64,000 nt of DNA from Micromonospora peucetia (GTDB taxonomy: Bacteria > Actinomycetota > Actinomycetes > Mycobacteriales > Micromonosporaceae), in contig NZ_FMIC01000002.1 in assembly GCF_900091625.1 (NCBI RefSeq), positions 5,580,001 to 5,644,000 of the forward strand, read 5' to 3'. Below the pieces are notes generated by a model, which was not told the DNA's origin, made no database searches, and saw only the letters and a list, made by a program, of their open reading frames with translations. The stretch's first letter is position 1; each line of letters opens with the position of its first letter. The position numbers were made by a program, and so were the translations under genes. Positions 43,388 through 52,002 of the stretch are shown here, one piece after another.

Positions 43388-43520
43388 CGTTGACCCTCCG
43401 GAGCGTCGTCAGACAGATCACGGATCGTCAGCATTCAAACACGTCCCGGCTGGTTCCGCTCGGTGAGCGACCCCCCACCGTCCACCCTGGCTCAACGCCG
43501 GACGACGCCGGCACGCCCCG

Positions 43521-43561
43521 GGGTACGAGCCGAGCCGGGCAGGCACACCCGGCTCGTACCC
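43521..43561 (-). terminator. Hairpin between the two regulator genes
   Basis: Inverted repeat of 12-bp arms (43521-43532 and 43550-43561) with a 17-base loop, starting 7 bp beyond the stop of the upstream regulator. It suggests the two regulators are not one simple transcript. Confidence 0.65.
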
Positions 43562-43567
43562 GGACAG

Positions 43568-44173
43568 TTACATCCAGCCGTCGCGTCGAGCGCGCCACAC
43601 CGCCTCCATGCGGTTACGGGCGCCGGTCTTGCGCATGATCGCCGACAGATGGTTGCGTACCGTTCCGTGCGCCAGGTAGAGCCGGCGGGCGATCTCCTTG
43701 AGCGGCAGGCCCTCCGCGGCCACCCGTAGCACCTCCACCTCCCGGCGCGTCAACGGGCTCGACGTGGGGCGCAGCGCCGTCACGGCGGCGGCGGCGTCGA
43801 TGACCCTCCCTCCGGCGGCGAGTTCCCGGACGGCTCCGACCAGCGCCTCCAGGGACGCGTCCTTGCCGACCAGGCCCCGTACGCCCGCGTCCAGCAACTC
43901 CCCGACCACCCGCCGGCTCCACCGGCGGCCCATGGCCAGCACGGCCGTGTCGGGCACCGCTCCGGTGATCTCGGCGACGGCCTCGACCGGATGCGGGGCG
44001 TCCGGCGCCAGGTCGACCAGCACCACGTCCGGCCGGTGCCGACGCAGCACGGCCGGCAACTCCGTCACCTCGGTCACCTCGGCGACGACCTCGATGTCCT
44101 CCTCGCTCGACAACGCCGCGCACAGCGCGGTGCGCAGCAGACCCATCTCCTCAACAACGACGACGCGGATCAA
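43568..44173 (-). CDS. RamR-like LuxR-family response regulator
   Basis: A 201-residue response regulator. The receiver shows an acidic pair EE at 8-9, Asp54 (DVVLVDLAPD) and the conserved Lys104 (GLVGKDAS), so it is closer to a normal receiver than its neighbour. The LuxR/GerE HTH is LTRREVEVLRVAAEGLPLKEIARRLYLAHGTVRNHLSAIMRKTGARNRMEAV. No histidine kinase gene lies nearby, so the input is unknown. It likely controls the lanthipeptide genes with the second regulator, as RamR does for ramCSAB, but this is by analogy. Confidence 0.92.
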   Translation of the reverse strand: MIRVVVVEEMGLLRTALCAALSSEEDIEVVAEVTEVTELPAVLRRHRPDVVLVDLAPDAPHPVEAVAEITGAVPDTAVLAMGRRWSRRVVGELLDAGVRGLVGKDASLEALVGAVRELAAGGRVIDAAAAVTALRPTSSPLTRREVEVLRVAAEGLPLKEIARRLYLAHGTVRNHLSAIMRKTGARNRMEAVWRARRDGWM

Positions 44174-44368
44174 CGCGTGGCTCCGATCTCGGGGTGCGCG
44201 GGCGGCGAGCGGGTCCCGTTGACGGGACCACGCAGGCCGGCTGCGCGAAACGACTGGGTCCTGGCCCGCGACACGTCGACGACCCGACGGTCAGGGGCAA
44301 CCGTGTGGCCAGGCGCCGGGCGATGCGGCCGGACGTACCGGACGACCGCGCGGGCGGGCCCCAGGGAC

Positions 44369-45625
44369 TCAGCCGGGGCGGGCACTCACCCCGGGGAACC
44401 GGTCTCCCGGGGCCTGCGGTGCGGGTGGCGAGCCGCCGTCGGCCCCGGTCGGACGGTCCGCGTCGGCCGACGGCCCGACCATCGCCGGGGCGCCGCCGTC
44501 CGTGGTGGCCGCGACGTCGTCCTCGCCCGGCACGACGGGGCGGATCGGCAGACCGGCCGAACCCGGCGCGGCTGCGACGGCGGCCCCGCCGCCCCGACCG
44601 GGACGCCAGTCGGATCCACCACCAGATGACGAGGTGATCGCGAACCGTGCCCCGATGGTCTGTGGTGGGGCGTTCGCCGCGCCCGGCAACGCCACGACCG
44701 GCGGCACTGCCGTATCCGGCGGCACCACTGCCGCATCCGGCGGCGACAGGCCCGGTCCGCCGACAGGAGGCGACGACGGGTCACCCGGCACGACCGGCGA
44801 CCCGGGCGGCGCCGGGGAGAGCACACAGGGCAACCCGATCACGCGCGACACCACGGAGCCCGTGGTGGACAGGGCCGCGCGAACCACCGGCGTCACGACG
44901 GACGACGCGGTGCCGGCGAGACGGGGAACCAGGAACGCCCCGGCAGACGCCGCTGGCCGTGCGACGACCGCGGCCGTCCCGGCGAGACGGGGAACCAGGG
45001 ACCTCCCGGCCGAGTTCGGTGGCCGGGTGTGGGACGAGGCCGGGGCGGTGACGCGGCGTACGGGCGGGGACGTGCCATCGTCCGGCACGGCGGGGACCGG
45101 CACGGCGGGGACCGGCACGGCAGGTGCTGCGGGGACCGGCACGGCAGGGGCGGCGGGGACCAGTGGCCGGTGCCGCTCGTCGTCCCGGCGGCGGTCCCGG
45201 TCCGGGGTGGCGGCCGCCACCCGCCGGCCCACCTCGGCCACCAGGTCGCCGACCGGCGTCACCAGGCCGGTACGCGCGCGCGGCCGGTCACGCTGCCCGG
45301 TGCGGGGCAAGGATCGGGCATGCCCGGCCACGGCCGGACCGCCGTCGCTGAGCGCCGGAGCGGAGCGGGAACCTGGTGGACCCGAGGCGTCGGTGAGGCC
45401 GCTCTGCCCCACCACGGCGAGGCCGGCGCGGTCCCCGGCGGCGGCCGGGTCACCGGACAGCGCGGCACCCAGGACACCGACCCCCACGGCGGCTCCCAAC
45501 AGCACGGCGAACCGCGCGACGGGCATCCTGCGCCGTCGCGGCGGAGCAGTTGGCGCCGGCACGGCGACGGGTGGACGACGAAACGTCGGGCGACGCACTG
45601 GACAGCGACCTCCCTCGTCGGGCAC
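44369..45625 (-). CDS. Proline/alanine-rich membrane-anchored or exported protein, unknown
   Basis: A 418-residue protein without a recognised family. A short basic N-terminus leads to one hydrophobic segment (about residues 37-57: ARFAVLLGAAVGVGVLGAAL), so it is secreted or anchored by a signal sequence. The rest is low-complexity: a VPAAPAVPVP repeat near the middle (bases about 45080-45165), two LVPRLAGTA repeats, and many Pro, Ser and Gly residues. GTG at 45625 is a reasonable start but has no strong ribosome site. The antisense strand is also open for long stretches, which lowers confidence. It may be a cell-wall-associated protein linked to the adjacent lanthipeptide locus. Confidence 0.5.
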   Translation of the reverse strand: MPDEGGRCPVRRPTFRRPPVAVPAPTAPPRRRRMPVARFAVLLGAAVGVGVLGAALSGDPAAAGDRAGLAVVGQSGLTDASGPPGSRSAPALSDGGPAVAGHARSLPRTGQRDRPRARTGLVTPVGDLVAEVGRRVAAATPDRDRRRDDERHRPLVPAAPAVPVPAAPAVPVPAVPVPAVPDDGTSPPVRRVTAPASSHTRPPNSAGRSLVPRLAGTAAVVARPAASAGAFLVPRLAGTASSVVTPVVRAALSTTGSVVSRVIGLPCVLSPAPPGSPVVPGDPSSPPVGGPGLSPPDAAVVPPDTAVPPVVALPGAANAPPQTIGARFAITSSSGGGSDWRPGRGGGAAVAAAPGSAGLPIRPVVPGEDDVAATTDGGAPAMVGPSADADRPTGADGGSPPAPQAPGDRFPGVSARPG

Positions 45626-45784
45626 GTCGACACATCGTAAAGATCTGCTTACCCGATCGCAGCTCGTGAACAGCTGGTGACGGATTGCCGACTGGGCGCT
45701 GACGGCTGACGGGCGGTGCGTTAGGGAAGCCGCCCGTGGTGCGACGCCCTCCCGGGTCGGCAGCAGCACCCGCACCCGGCCGTC

Positions 45785-45824
45785 AACGGAACAAGCCCCC
45801 CGGTGAAGGAGGGCTTGTTCCGTT
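45785..45824 (-). terminator. Terminator after tatC
   Basis: Inverted repeat with 14-bp perfect arms (45785-45798 and 45811-45824) and a 12-base loop, 18 bp beyond the tatC stop. The left arm is followed on the minus strand by GTTCC and GC-rich DNA, with no T-run. Confidence 0.8.
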
Positions 45825-45841
45825 CGTCATGGGGCGGGCGG

Positions 45842-46792
45842 TCAGGTCATGTCGTCGTAGCGGCGGTCGATCGGGGCCGGCGCGGTGACCGGCTCCGGGG
45901 CGGTGACGGGCGCGCTGGCGTCCACCCGCTTCCCGGCCTCCACCGGCTCAGGATCGAACTCGAGCGGCGACACCTCGTCGTCGTCGACACCCGCGTAGAT
46001 CTCCTTGCCGCGTCCCTTCCGCCTGTCGTTGAGGAACGCCACCCCGACGGCGACGAAGTAGAGCAGCGACAGGCAGAGCGCCAGCAGCGTCATGCCGAAC
46101 GGCCCGGGGTCGGGGGTGGCCACCGCCGCGAACGCGAAGCAGACGAAGACCACGACCCGCCACCAGCTGAGCAGCCGGCGGGCGCTCACCACCCCGGTGA
46201 AGTTGAGCATCAGCAGGGTGAGGGGGAACTCGAACGCCACCCCGAAGAGCAGGATCATGTTGGTGACGAACGAGATGTACCGGGTCACCTCCAACTGGGT
46301 GCCGGTGCCGGTGACGCCAGCCTCCAGCAGGAAGGCCAGGCCCTTGTCCACCACGAAGTAGGCCAGCACCGCGCCGGCGGCGAACAGGGGCGCCGCGATC
46401 GCGACGAAGACGTACGCCCACTTGCGCTCGTTGCGGTGCAGGCCCGGCGCGATGAACGCCCACAGCTGGTAGAGCCAGACCGGGGCACCGATGATCAGGC
46501 CGATCCAGAGCGCCAGCTTCAGCTTGAGGATGAACCCGTCCGCGGGGGCGAGCAGCAGGAAGTTCTGGCACTCACCGTCGACGATCATGCCGGGAAGCCG
46601 GCAGTACGGCTGTCTGAGCAGATCGAACGCCGGCTGGGCGAGCAGGAAGCCGCCGATCAGCCCCACCGCGATCGCCAGCGAGGCGCGGAACAACCGGGTA
46701 CGCAGCTCACGGAAGTGCTCCATGAGCGTCATCGAGCCGTCGGCAGCCCGCGCGAAATTGCTCGGACCGCGCTTCTTGAGGGCGAAGGCCAC
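45842..46792 (-). CDS. tatC: Twin-arginine translocase subunit TatC
   Basis: A 316-residue membrane protein with six helices, the core receptor for twin-arginine signal peptides. Family features: MTLMEHFRELRTRLFRASLAI at the N-terminus, LWIGLIIGAPVWLYQLWAFIAPGLHRNERKW in the middle, and FVTNMILLFGVAFEFPLTLLML later. The C-terminal 60 residues are a polar, acidic tail rich in Pro and Val (EPVTAPAPI). It lies 18 bp downstream of tatA in the usual order. In M. tuberculosis helY follows tatC; here 12 kb intervene. Confidence 0.97.
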   Translation of the reverse strand: MAFALKKRGPSNFARAADGSMTLMEHFRELRTRLFRASLAIAVGLIGGFLLAQPAFDLLRQPYCRLPGMIVDGECQNFLLLAPADGFILKLKLALWIGLIIGAPVWLYQLWAFIAPGLHRNERKWAYVFVAIAAPLFAAGAVLAYFVVDKGLAFLLEAGVTGTGTQLEVTRYISFVTNMILLFGVAFEFPLTLLMLNFTGVVSARRLLSWWRVVVFVCFAFAAVATPDPGPFGMTLLALCLSLLYFVAVGVAFLNDRRKGRGKEIYAGVDDDEVSPLEFDPEPVEAGKRVDASAPVTAPEPVTAPAPIDRRYDDMT

Positions 46793-46810
46793 GGGTCTCG
46801 GGCCCTTCGG

Positions 46811-47137
46811 TCAGTTGTCGCGGACGCGCTGCACCGGGTCGCTGACCGGAGGTGCGTACGGCTGCTGCTGCGGGGCGGCGTGTGGCTGCTGCCCGGCGTG
46901 CGGCGGCGCGTACGGCTGCCCCTGAACGGTCTGCGGCGGGAGCGGCTGGTAGGCGGACTGCGCGTCGGCCTTCTCGGCGAGGTCGCGGTCGTCGTCCTGC
47001 AGGCTCTTGGTCTCGGCCTTGATGATCCGCAGCGAACGGCCCAGCGAACGGGCCGCGTCGGGAAGCCGCTTCGCACCGAAGAGCAGGATCAGCACGACCA
47101 CGAGTACGGCGATGTGCCACGGCTTGAGGGCACCCAT
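46811..47137 (-). CDS. tatA: Twin-arginine translocase subunit TatA
   Basis: A 108-residue pore-forming subunit. One N-terminal membrane helix (HIAVLVVVLILLF) is followed by the hinge GAKRLPDAARSLGRSLRIIKAETKSL, an amphipathic helix, and a Gln/Pro-rich disordered tail. The ATG at 47137 has GGAGC just upstream and gives the canonical MGALKPWHI start. It precedes tatC and is probably cotranscribed with it. Confidence 0.97.
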   Translation of the reverse strand: MGALKPWHIAVLVVVLILLFGAKRLPDAARSLGRSLRIIKAETKSLQDDDRDLAEKADAQSAYQPLPPQTVQGQPYAPPHAGQQPHAAPQQQPYAPPVSDPVQRVRDN

Positions 47138-47295
47138 GGGAAGCTCCAGTCGCTCTGTGTCGTCGTAAGGGGTGTACCGCAGCCCATCGTACGTGCGCCG
47201 ATGGGCGTTGACACCCGCCGGGTGGTGGTGGTTTGTCCCGGCCGGTGAAGTGTTGACCAACGCGGGACGTCCCGTCAACCATCTGCCGAAGGATC

Positions 47296-47331
47296 GTTCC
47301 TGCGCGGAACCTGCCCGGTTCGCGCAGGAAC
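47296..47331 (-). terminator. Hairpin upstream of tatA, downstream of the pafC cluster
   Basis: A near-perfect inverted repeat of 15-16 bp (47296-47311 and 47317-47331, one bulged base) just after the stop of the small membrane protein gene. It probably ends the pafB-pafC transcript. Confidence 0.7.
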
Positions 47332-47345
47332 CGGACACCGATCGC

Positions 47346-47594
47346 TCAGCCGCCCCGCCGGGCCCTGATCACGGCCATCCGCCGCTGGGTCGTGTCGAGC
47401 TGCTCCTGGAGAGTCTCCGCCCGCGCCTGGAGGGTCTCGGCGGTCTCCCGCAGCGCCTCCGCCTCGGTCGCGCGACGTTGCAGGGCCACGGCCGCGCGAC
47501 GCAGCCGGGGCAGCCGCGCCAGCACCGGCCGCAAGGCCAGGGCGAACACGACGAGCGCGAACAGCACCACCGCGAGCACGATCCACTTCACCAC
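47346..47594 (-). CDS. Small membrane-anchored coiled-coil protein
   Basis: An 82-residue protein with one N-terminal membrane helix (WIVLAVVLFALVVFALAL) and a heptad-patterned helix (RRATEAEALRETAETLQARAETLQEQLDTTQ). It starts 11 bp after pafC and is likely in the same transcript. No family was recognised. A membrane-bound coiled coil beside PafBC and Tat genes suggests a scaffold or division-linked role, but there is no direct evidence. Confidence 0.75.
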   Translation of the reverse strand: MVKWIVLAVVLFALVVFALALRPVLARLPRLRRAAVALQRRATEAEALRETAETLQARAETLQEQLDTTQRRMAVIRARRGG

Positions 47595-47604
47595 GGCGGC
47601 CAGC

Positions 47605-48669
47605 CTACTGCGTGCCCGCGGTCACCGCCGGGTCGGCCGGCGACACCGCCCGCCGCGGGTCCGACCCGTCCGTCGATCCGAGGGACGCGGCCGGCGTCGG
47701 CGACGCGTACGCGTCGAGGGCGGCGACTGCCGCGGCCCGGACCTGATCGGCCAGCTCGACCGGCGCCACCACGGTCACGTTCGAGCCCAGTCCCAGCACG
47801 AACCGGCGGGCCCAGCCCAGGTCGGTGACCCGCAGCGAGACCAGCCAGTGGTCGCCGCCGCCGGCCTCGACCCGCTCGCACGGGTAGTACTCGGTGATCC
47901 ACCGCTCGCCCCGACCGATCCGCAGGGTGATCAGCGGCAGGTCCGGCGAGGGCCGGAACACACCCTCGGTGAGGTCGTGCGGGCGGGCCTGCGGCGGCAC
48001 CACGGCCCGCTCGTCCAGCTCGGTGACCGCGTCGATGCGGTCGGCCCGGAACAGCCGCACCGCCTCCACCCGGCGGCACCACGCCTCCACGTACGCCCGC
48101 CCGCCGACCATCAGCATCCGCAGCGGGTCGACGACGCGCTCGGTGGTCTCGTCCCGCGCCGCCGTGTAGTAGGTGATGCGCAGTGCCCGGCCGCTCTCGA
48201 CGGCCGTCCGCAGCTCCTCCACCCGTCGGGTGTCGGCGGGCAGCCGAACCTCGACCGGCGCCGCCACCAGGTCACCGGCCGCGTGCTCGATCTTGGCGAG
48301 GGCCCGTTCGACAGCCTCCCGGTTGGTCACCCCGGGCGTCTCGGCGAGCATCCGCAGCGCCACCACCAACGCGAGGGCCTCGTCCGGAGTGAGCCGCAGC
48401 GGCCGGTCGATGCCAGCGTCGTAGGTGATCGTCACCCGGTCGCCGTCGAAGGCCATGTCGATCAGGTCACCCGGGCCGTAGCCGGGCAGACCGCACACCC
48501 ACAGCAGCTCCAGGTCCTCGCGCAGCTGCCGCTCGGTGACGCCCAGGTCACCGGCCGCCTCGGCGAGCTCGATGCCGGGCCGGGCCAGCAGGTAGGGCAC
48601 CAGGTTCAGCAGCCGGGCCAGCCGGTCGGCCGACGCGCGGGAACCGCCCCGGGCGGACGGCCGGGTCAC
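47605..48669 (-). CDS. pafC: WYL-domain transcriptional regulator PafC
   Basis: A 354-residue protein with an N-terminal HTH (SADRLARLLNLVPYLLARPGIELAEAAGDLGVTERQLREDLELL) and the WYL fold, including ALRITYYTAARDETTERVVDPLRMLMVGGRAYVEAWCRRVEAVRLFRADRI and a C-terminal WCX-like part. PafB and PafC act as a heterodimer that activates DNA-repair genes independently of LexA in mycobacteria. The GTG start overlaps the pafB stop by 4 bp. The Tyr replacing Trp in the WYL motif is visible in ITYYTA. Confidence 0.95.
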   Translation of the reverse strand: MTRPSARGGSRASADRLARLLNLVPYLLARPGIELAEAAGDLGVTERQLREDLELLWVCGLPGYGPGDLIDMAFDGDRVTITYDAGIDRPLRLTPDEALALVVALRMLAETPGVTNREAVERALAKIEHAAGDLVAAPVEVRLPADTRRVEELRTAVESGRALRITYYTAARDETTERVVDPLRMLMVGGRAYVEAWCRRVEAVRLFRADRIDAVTELDERAVVPPQARPHDLTEGVFRPSPDLPLITLRIGRGERWITEYYPCERVEAGGGDHWLVSLRVTDLGWARRFVLGLGSNVTVVAPVELADQVRAAAVAALDAYASPTPAASLGSTDGSDPRRAVSPADPAVTAGTQ

Positions 48670-49664
48670 CGGACACCCCCGGCGACCGCCAGGTCGTCGT
48701 GCCGGACGGCGATCTCCTTCAGCCGCTGGATCACCGCGTCGCGCACCTCCGGCGGATCGAGCACCCGCACGTCCGGGCCGTAGCCGACGAGCTGGCCGGC
48801 GAGCGCGTCCGCGTCGGCGTACGGCAGGACGAGCCGGTCACCGTCGGGCCCGGCGGTGACGCCGACCGCCCAGCGGCGCAGCCCGGCCGCGCGTCCGGCC
48901 GCGGCCAGCACGGTGGCCCGCCCGGTGCGCTCCACCGGCCCCGACCAGCGGGCCACGTGGCTGATCAGGTCGACTCCGGCCGGCGGCTGGTAGCCCCCGG
49001 CAACGCCGGTCGCCCGTACCGTGCCGACCACCCGGGACAGCCGGAAGCAGCGGGTCGCCCCGCGGTCGAGGTCGTGCCCGACCACGTACCAGCGGCCCCG
49101 CCAGCAGACCACGCCCCACGGTTGCAGGCGGCGGCGGGTGGGGTCGTCGCGGTCCGGCACCCGGTAGTCGAAGCTGACCTCGCGCCGGTCCCGGGCGGCG
49201 GCGGTGAGCGGCGCGAACGCCGGGTCCACCGTCACCATCGGCTCCAGGCCCAGCGTGGCCTGCGGGTCCACGTCCACGCCGGCGGCGCGCAGCTTCGCCA
49301 GCCCCGAGGAGGCGGCGGCGGCCAGGCCGGCGTGCTGCCACAGCCGGGCGGCGATGCCGATCGCGGCGGCCTCGTCCGGTTCGAGAGGGATGTCGGGCAG
49401 CGCATACTCCCGGTGGGCGATCCGGTAGCCGGGCTCCGCGTCGAAGACGCTCGCCGTCCCGGTCTCCAGCGGTACGCCCAACTCACGCAGCTCGGCCTTG
49501 TCCCGCTCGAACTTGCGCTGGAACGCCTCGTGGTCACGCGCGTCGTCCGGATCGTGCTCGTAACCGGGCACGGTCGCGGCGATCTGCGCGGCGGTCAGGA
49601 ACCGTCGCGTGGACAGTAGGCAGATCACCAGGTTGACCAGGCGTTCGGTGCGGGTCCGCGACAC
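48666..49664 (-). CDS. pafB: WYL-domain transcriptional regulator PafB
   Basis: A 332-residue protein. The N-terminal winged helix is RTERLVNLVICLLSTRRFLTAAQIAATVPGY, followed by EAFQRKFERDKAELRELGVPLE. The WYL region is REVSFDYRVPDRDDPTRRRLQPWGVVCWRGRWYVVGHDLDRGATRCFRLSRV. It pairs with PafC to activate the mycobacterial-type DNA damage response. GTG at 49664 is chosen because similarity begins there; the frame continues open upstream over a divergent transporter promoter. In M. tuberculosis pafA lies directly upstream, whereas here three other genes and a small membrane-protein gene separate them. Confidence 0.95.
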   Translation of the reverse strand: MSRTRTERLVNLVICLLSTRRFLTAAQIAATVPGYEHDPDDARDHEAFQRKFERDKAELRELGVPLETGTASVFDAEPGYRIAHREYALPDIPLEPDEAAAIGIAARLWQHAGLAAAASSGLAKLRAAGVDVDPQATLGLEPMVTVDPAFAPLTAAARDRREVSFDYRVPDRDDPTRRRLQPWGVVCWRGRWYVVGHDLDRGATRCFRLSRVVGTVRATGVAGGYQPPAGVDLISHVARWSGPVERTGRATVLAAAGRAAGLRRWAVGVTAGPDGDRLVLPYADADALAGQLVGYGPDVRVLDPPEVRDAVIQRLKEIAVRHDDLAVAGGVR

Positions 49665-49790
49665 TCGGTAGACGCTAGCAGCCCACCCGCCGAGCCCGTG
49701 CACCCACGCGGGCACGACGTGCGCCGCGTCGCGACCGGCCTGTTCACCGGTCACCGGGTACCCCACCGCCGACGACCATACAGTGACGTG

Positions 49791-50768
49791 GTGACCCAGC
49801 CGGAGGTCAGGACCGACAGCGTCGGCACCGTCGTGGTGGCGGGGGCCGCCAACCTCGCCATCGCGGTCGCCAAGCTGATCGCCGGAGTGCTCTCCGGGTC
49901 GGCGGCGATGCTCTCCGAGGCCGTGCACTCCGTCGCCGACACCACCACCGAGGTGCTTCTCTACCTCGCGCTGCGCAGAGGGGCGCGGCCCGCCGACGCC
50001 CGGCACCCGTTCGGGTACGGCAAGGAGAGCTACGTCTGGGCGTTCCTGGCGGCGCTGTTCACCTTCGTCGCCGGCGCCGGCTTCGCGATCACCCACGGTG
50101 TCACCACCATCCTGGTGCACGAGCACAGTGGCGACTACCTGGCCTCCTACGTCGTGCTGGCCGTGTCCTTCGCCCTCGAATCGATCTCCCTGGCCCGCGC
50201 CGTGCGCCAGGTCCGTGCCGAGTCCCGACGCTGGCGTACCACCCCACGCCGGTTCCTTCGGCTGACCTCCGACACCGCCGTCAAGGCCGTCTTCTTCGAG
50301 GACAGCGCAGCCCTGATCGGGCTGGTGCTGGCCGCCGCCGGGGTGGCCCTGTCCCAGCTCACCGGGGACGAACTGTGGGACGGCATCGCCTCCGTCCTGA
50401 TCGGCGTGCTGCTGCTCGTGGTGGCCACCGTCCTGGCCCACAGCAACATCTCGCTGCTGGTCGGCCGGGCGGTGCCCGAGCGGCTGCGCGACGAGATCGC
50501 CGACGAAATCGCCGGCCTGCCCGCCGTACGGCGGATCCACACACTGCTGACCATGCAGCTCGGACCGAGCGACGTCCTGGTCGCCGCGAAGGTCGACTTC
50601 GACGACGAGGCCAGCGGCGCGACCATCGAGGCCGCCGCCGACCAGGCCGAGCGGCGGCTCACCGCCCGTCACCCACACATCCGGTACGTCTTCCTCGACC
50701 CGACCCGCACCGACCGCCCCGGCGACGACCCGCAGCCCGGCGGCCCCGGCGGCACTCCCGCCGGCTGA
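49791..50768 (+). CDS. Cation diffusion facilitator family metal exporter
   Basis: A 325-residue CDF protein with about six membrane helices. The metal site motif HSVADTTTE lies in helix 2 (SEAVHSVADTTTEVLLYLAL), followed by the ADARHPFGYGKESY loop. A second site lies in helix 5 (FEDSAALIGLVLA). The C-terminal cytoplasmic domain ends in a polar tail. It would export Zn, Mn or Fe by proton exchange. The GTG start at 49791 follows GTGACGTG without a strong ribosome site. It is divergent from pafB and breaks the usual paf gene order. Confidence 0.93.
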   Translation: MTQPEVRTDSVGTVVVAGAANLAIAVAKLIAGVLSGSAAMLSEAVHSVADTTTEVLLYLALRRGARPADARHPFGYGKESYVWAFLAALFTFVAGAGFAITHGVTTILVHEHSGDYLASYVVLAVSFALESISLARAVRQVRAESRRWRTTPRRFLRLTSDTAVKAVFFEDSAALIGLVLAAAGVALSQLTGDELWDGIASVLIGVLLLVVATVLAHSNISLLVGRAVPERLRDEIADEIAGLPAVRRIHTLLTMQLGPSDVLVAAKVDFDDEASGATIEAAADQAERRLTARHPHIRYVFLDPTRTDRPGDDPQPGGPGGTPAG

Positions 50769-50831
50769 CCGCCGTCCGGGCGCACCGCCCCGGGCGCGGC
50801 CGACCCGGGCGGCGACGCTAGCGTGCCGGGC

Positions 50832-51917
50832 ATGGTGCGATGGCGGTCGGGGACGGTGACGGCGCTGCGGCGGCAGTGGACCGGGGCGGTGGAAGTGGAC
50901 GTCGACCTGCCCGACGGCGGCGCCGTGCGCGCCCTGGCCTATCCCGCGCTAGTCGGCCGGCCCGAGCCCGGCGACCGGGTACTGCTCAACGCCGGCGCAC
51001 TGCTGATGGGCCTCGGCACCGGCGGATACGCCCTGGTCGTGGCGCTGCCCGACCGGCTACCGCCGGACCCGCCGCAGGCCCTCGACAGCCGCGACGCCGG
51101 CCACCTCGTCAAGGCCCGGTACACCCCGTTGCAGCCGATCCTGCTCGGCGTCGACGAGGACGCCTCCCCGCACCGGGAGGTCATGGCCGCCGCCGACGAC
51201 CTGACCGGCCTGCCGGTGGTCACCGCCGACCTGCACTCCGCGCTGCCGGCGATCCTGGCCGGCATCCACGCCGACGCCCCCGACACCCGGGTCGCGTACC
51301 TGCTGACCGACGGCGGGGCACTGCCGGCCTGGTTCTCCCGCACCCTCGCCGGGCTGCACGACCACCTCGTCGGCACGGTCAGCGTCGGCCAGGCCTTCGG
51401 CGGCGACCTGGAGGCGAGCACCCTGCACAGCGGGCTGCTGGCCGCCCGGCACGTGCTGCGCGCCGACGTGGCGATCGTCGCCCAGGGACCGGGCAACCTG
51501 GGCACCGGCACCCGGTGGGGCTTCTCCGGAGTGGCCGTCGGCGAGGCCGTCAACGCCGTCGCCACGCTGGGCGGGCGCCCGGTCGGATCGCTGCGGATCT
51601 CCGACGCCGATCCGCGACCCCGCCACCGGGGCGTGTCGCACCACAGCCTCACCGCGTACGGCCGGGTGGCCCTCGCCCCCGCAGAGCTGGTCGTGCCCGA
51701 CGGCCTGGCCCCGGCGCTGGCCGACGAGGTGGACGCGGCGTTGGCGCCGCTGGCGGCGCGACACACCGTCGTCCGGGTTCCGACCGACGGGCTCGACGCC
51801 GCGCTGCGGGCCACGCCGGTGCCCCTGTCCACCATGGGCCGGGGTATCGACGCCGACCACGCCTACTTCCTGGCCGCCGCCGCGGCCGGCCGGCACGCCG
51901 CGCACCTGCTGGCCTGA
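50832..51917 (+). CDS. DUF3866-family protein
   Basis: A 361-residue soluble protein resembling the actinobacterial DUF3866 family. It begins MVRWRSGTVTALRRQWTGAVEVDVDLPDGGAVRALAYPALVGRPEPGDRVLLNAGALLMGLGTGGYALVVA, an OB- or barrel-like part. A larger alpha/beta part follows with AYLLTDGGALPAWFSRTLAGL and AIVAQGPGNLGTGTRWGFSG. The function is unknown. It lies near the proteasome genes in other actinobacteria as I recall. The ATG at 50832 is chosen; a GTG at 50823 is possible. A bidirectional hairpin follows. Confidence 0.85.
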   Translation: MVRWRSGTVTALRRQWTGAVEVDVDLPDGGAVRALAYPALVGRPEPGDRVLLNAGALLMGLGTGGYALVVALPDRLPPDPPQALDSRDAGHLVKARYTPLQPILLGVDEDASPHREVMAAADDLTGLPVVTADLHSALPAILAGIHADAPDTRVAYLLTDGGALPAWFSRTLAGLHDHLVGTVSVGQAFGGDLEASTLHSGLLAARHVLRADVAIVAQGPGNLGTGTRWGFSGVAVGEAVNAVATLGGRPVGSLRISDADPRPRHRGVSHHSLTAYGRVALAPAELVVPDGLAPALADEVDAALAPLAARHTVVRVPTDGLDAALRATPVPLSTMGRGIDADHAYFLAAAAAGRHAAHLLA

Positions 51918-51929
51918 CCCGCGCTGACG

Positions 51930-51964
51930 CCGCCGCGTCGACGCGGCGCCCGTCGACGCGGCGG
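51930..51964. terminator. Bidirectional hairpin between convergent genes
   Basis: A perfect 14-bp inverted repeat (51930-51943 and 51951-51964) with a 7-base loop, between the DUF3866 stop and the stop of the AhpD-like gene on the opposite strand. Confidence 0.8.
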
Positions 51965-52002
51965 TGCGGACGTCCGCGGCGCCCGCGCCCGCCGACGGGC
52001 GG

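Noticed and set aside
44502..45680. A 392-codon plus-strand open frame antisense to the proline-rich gene
   Set aside because: It is Gly/Thr-rich with no signal sequence or ribosome site. The minus-strand frame has a plausible signal helix, though confidence in either is limited.
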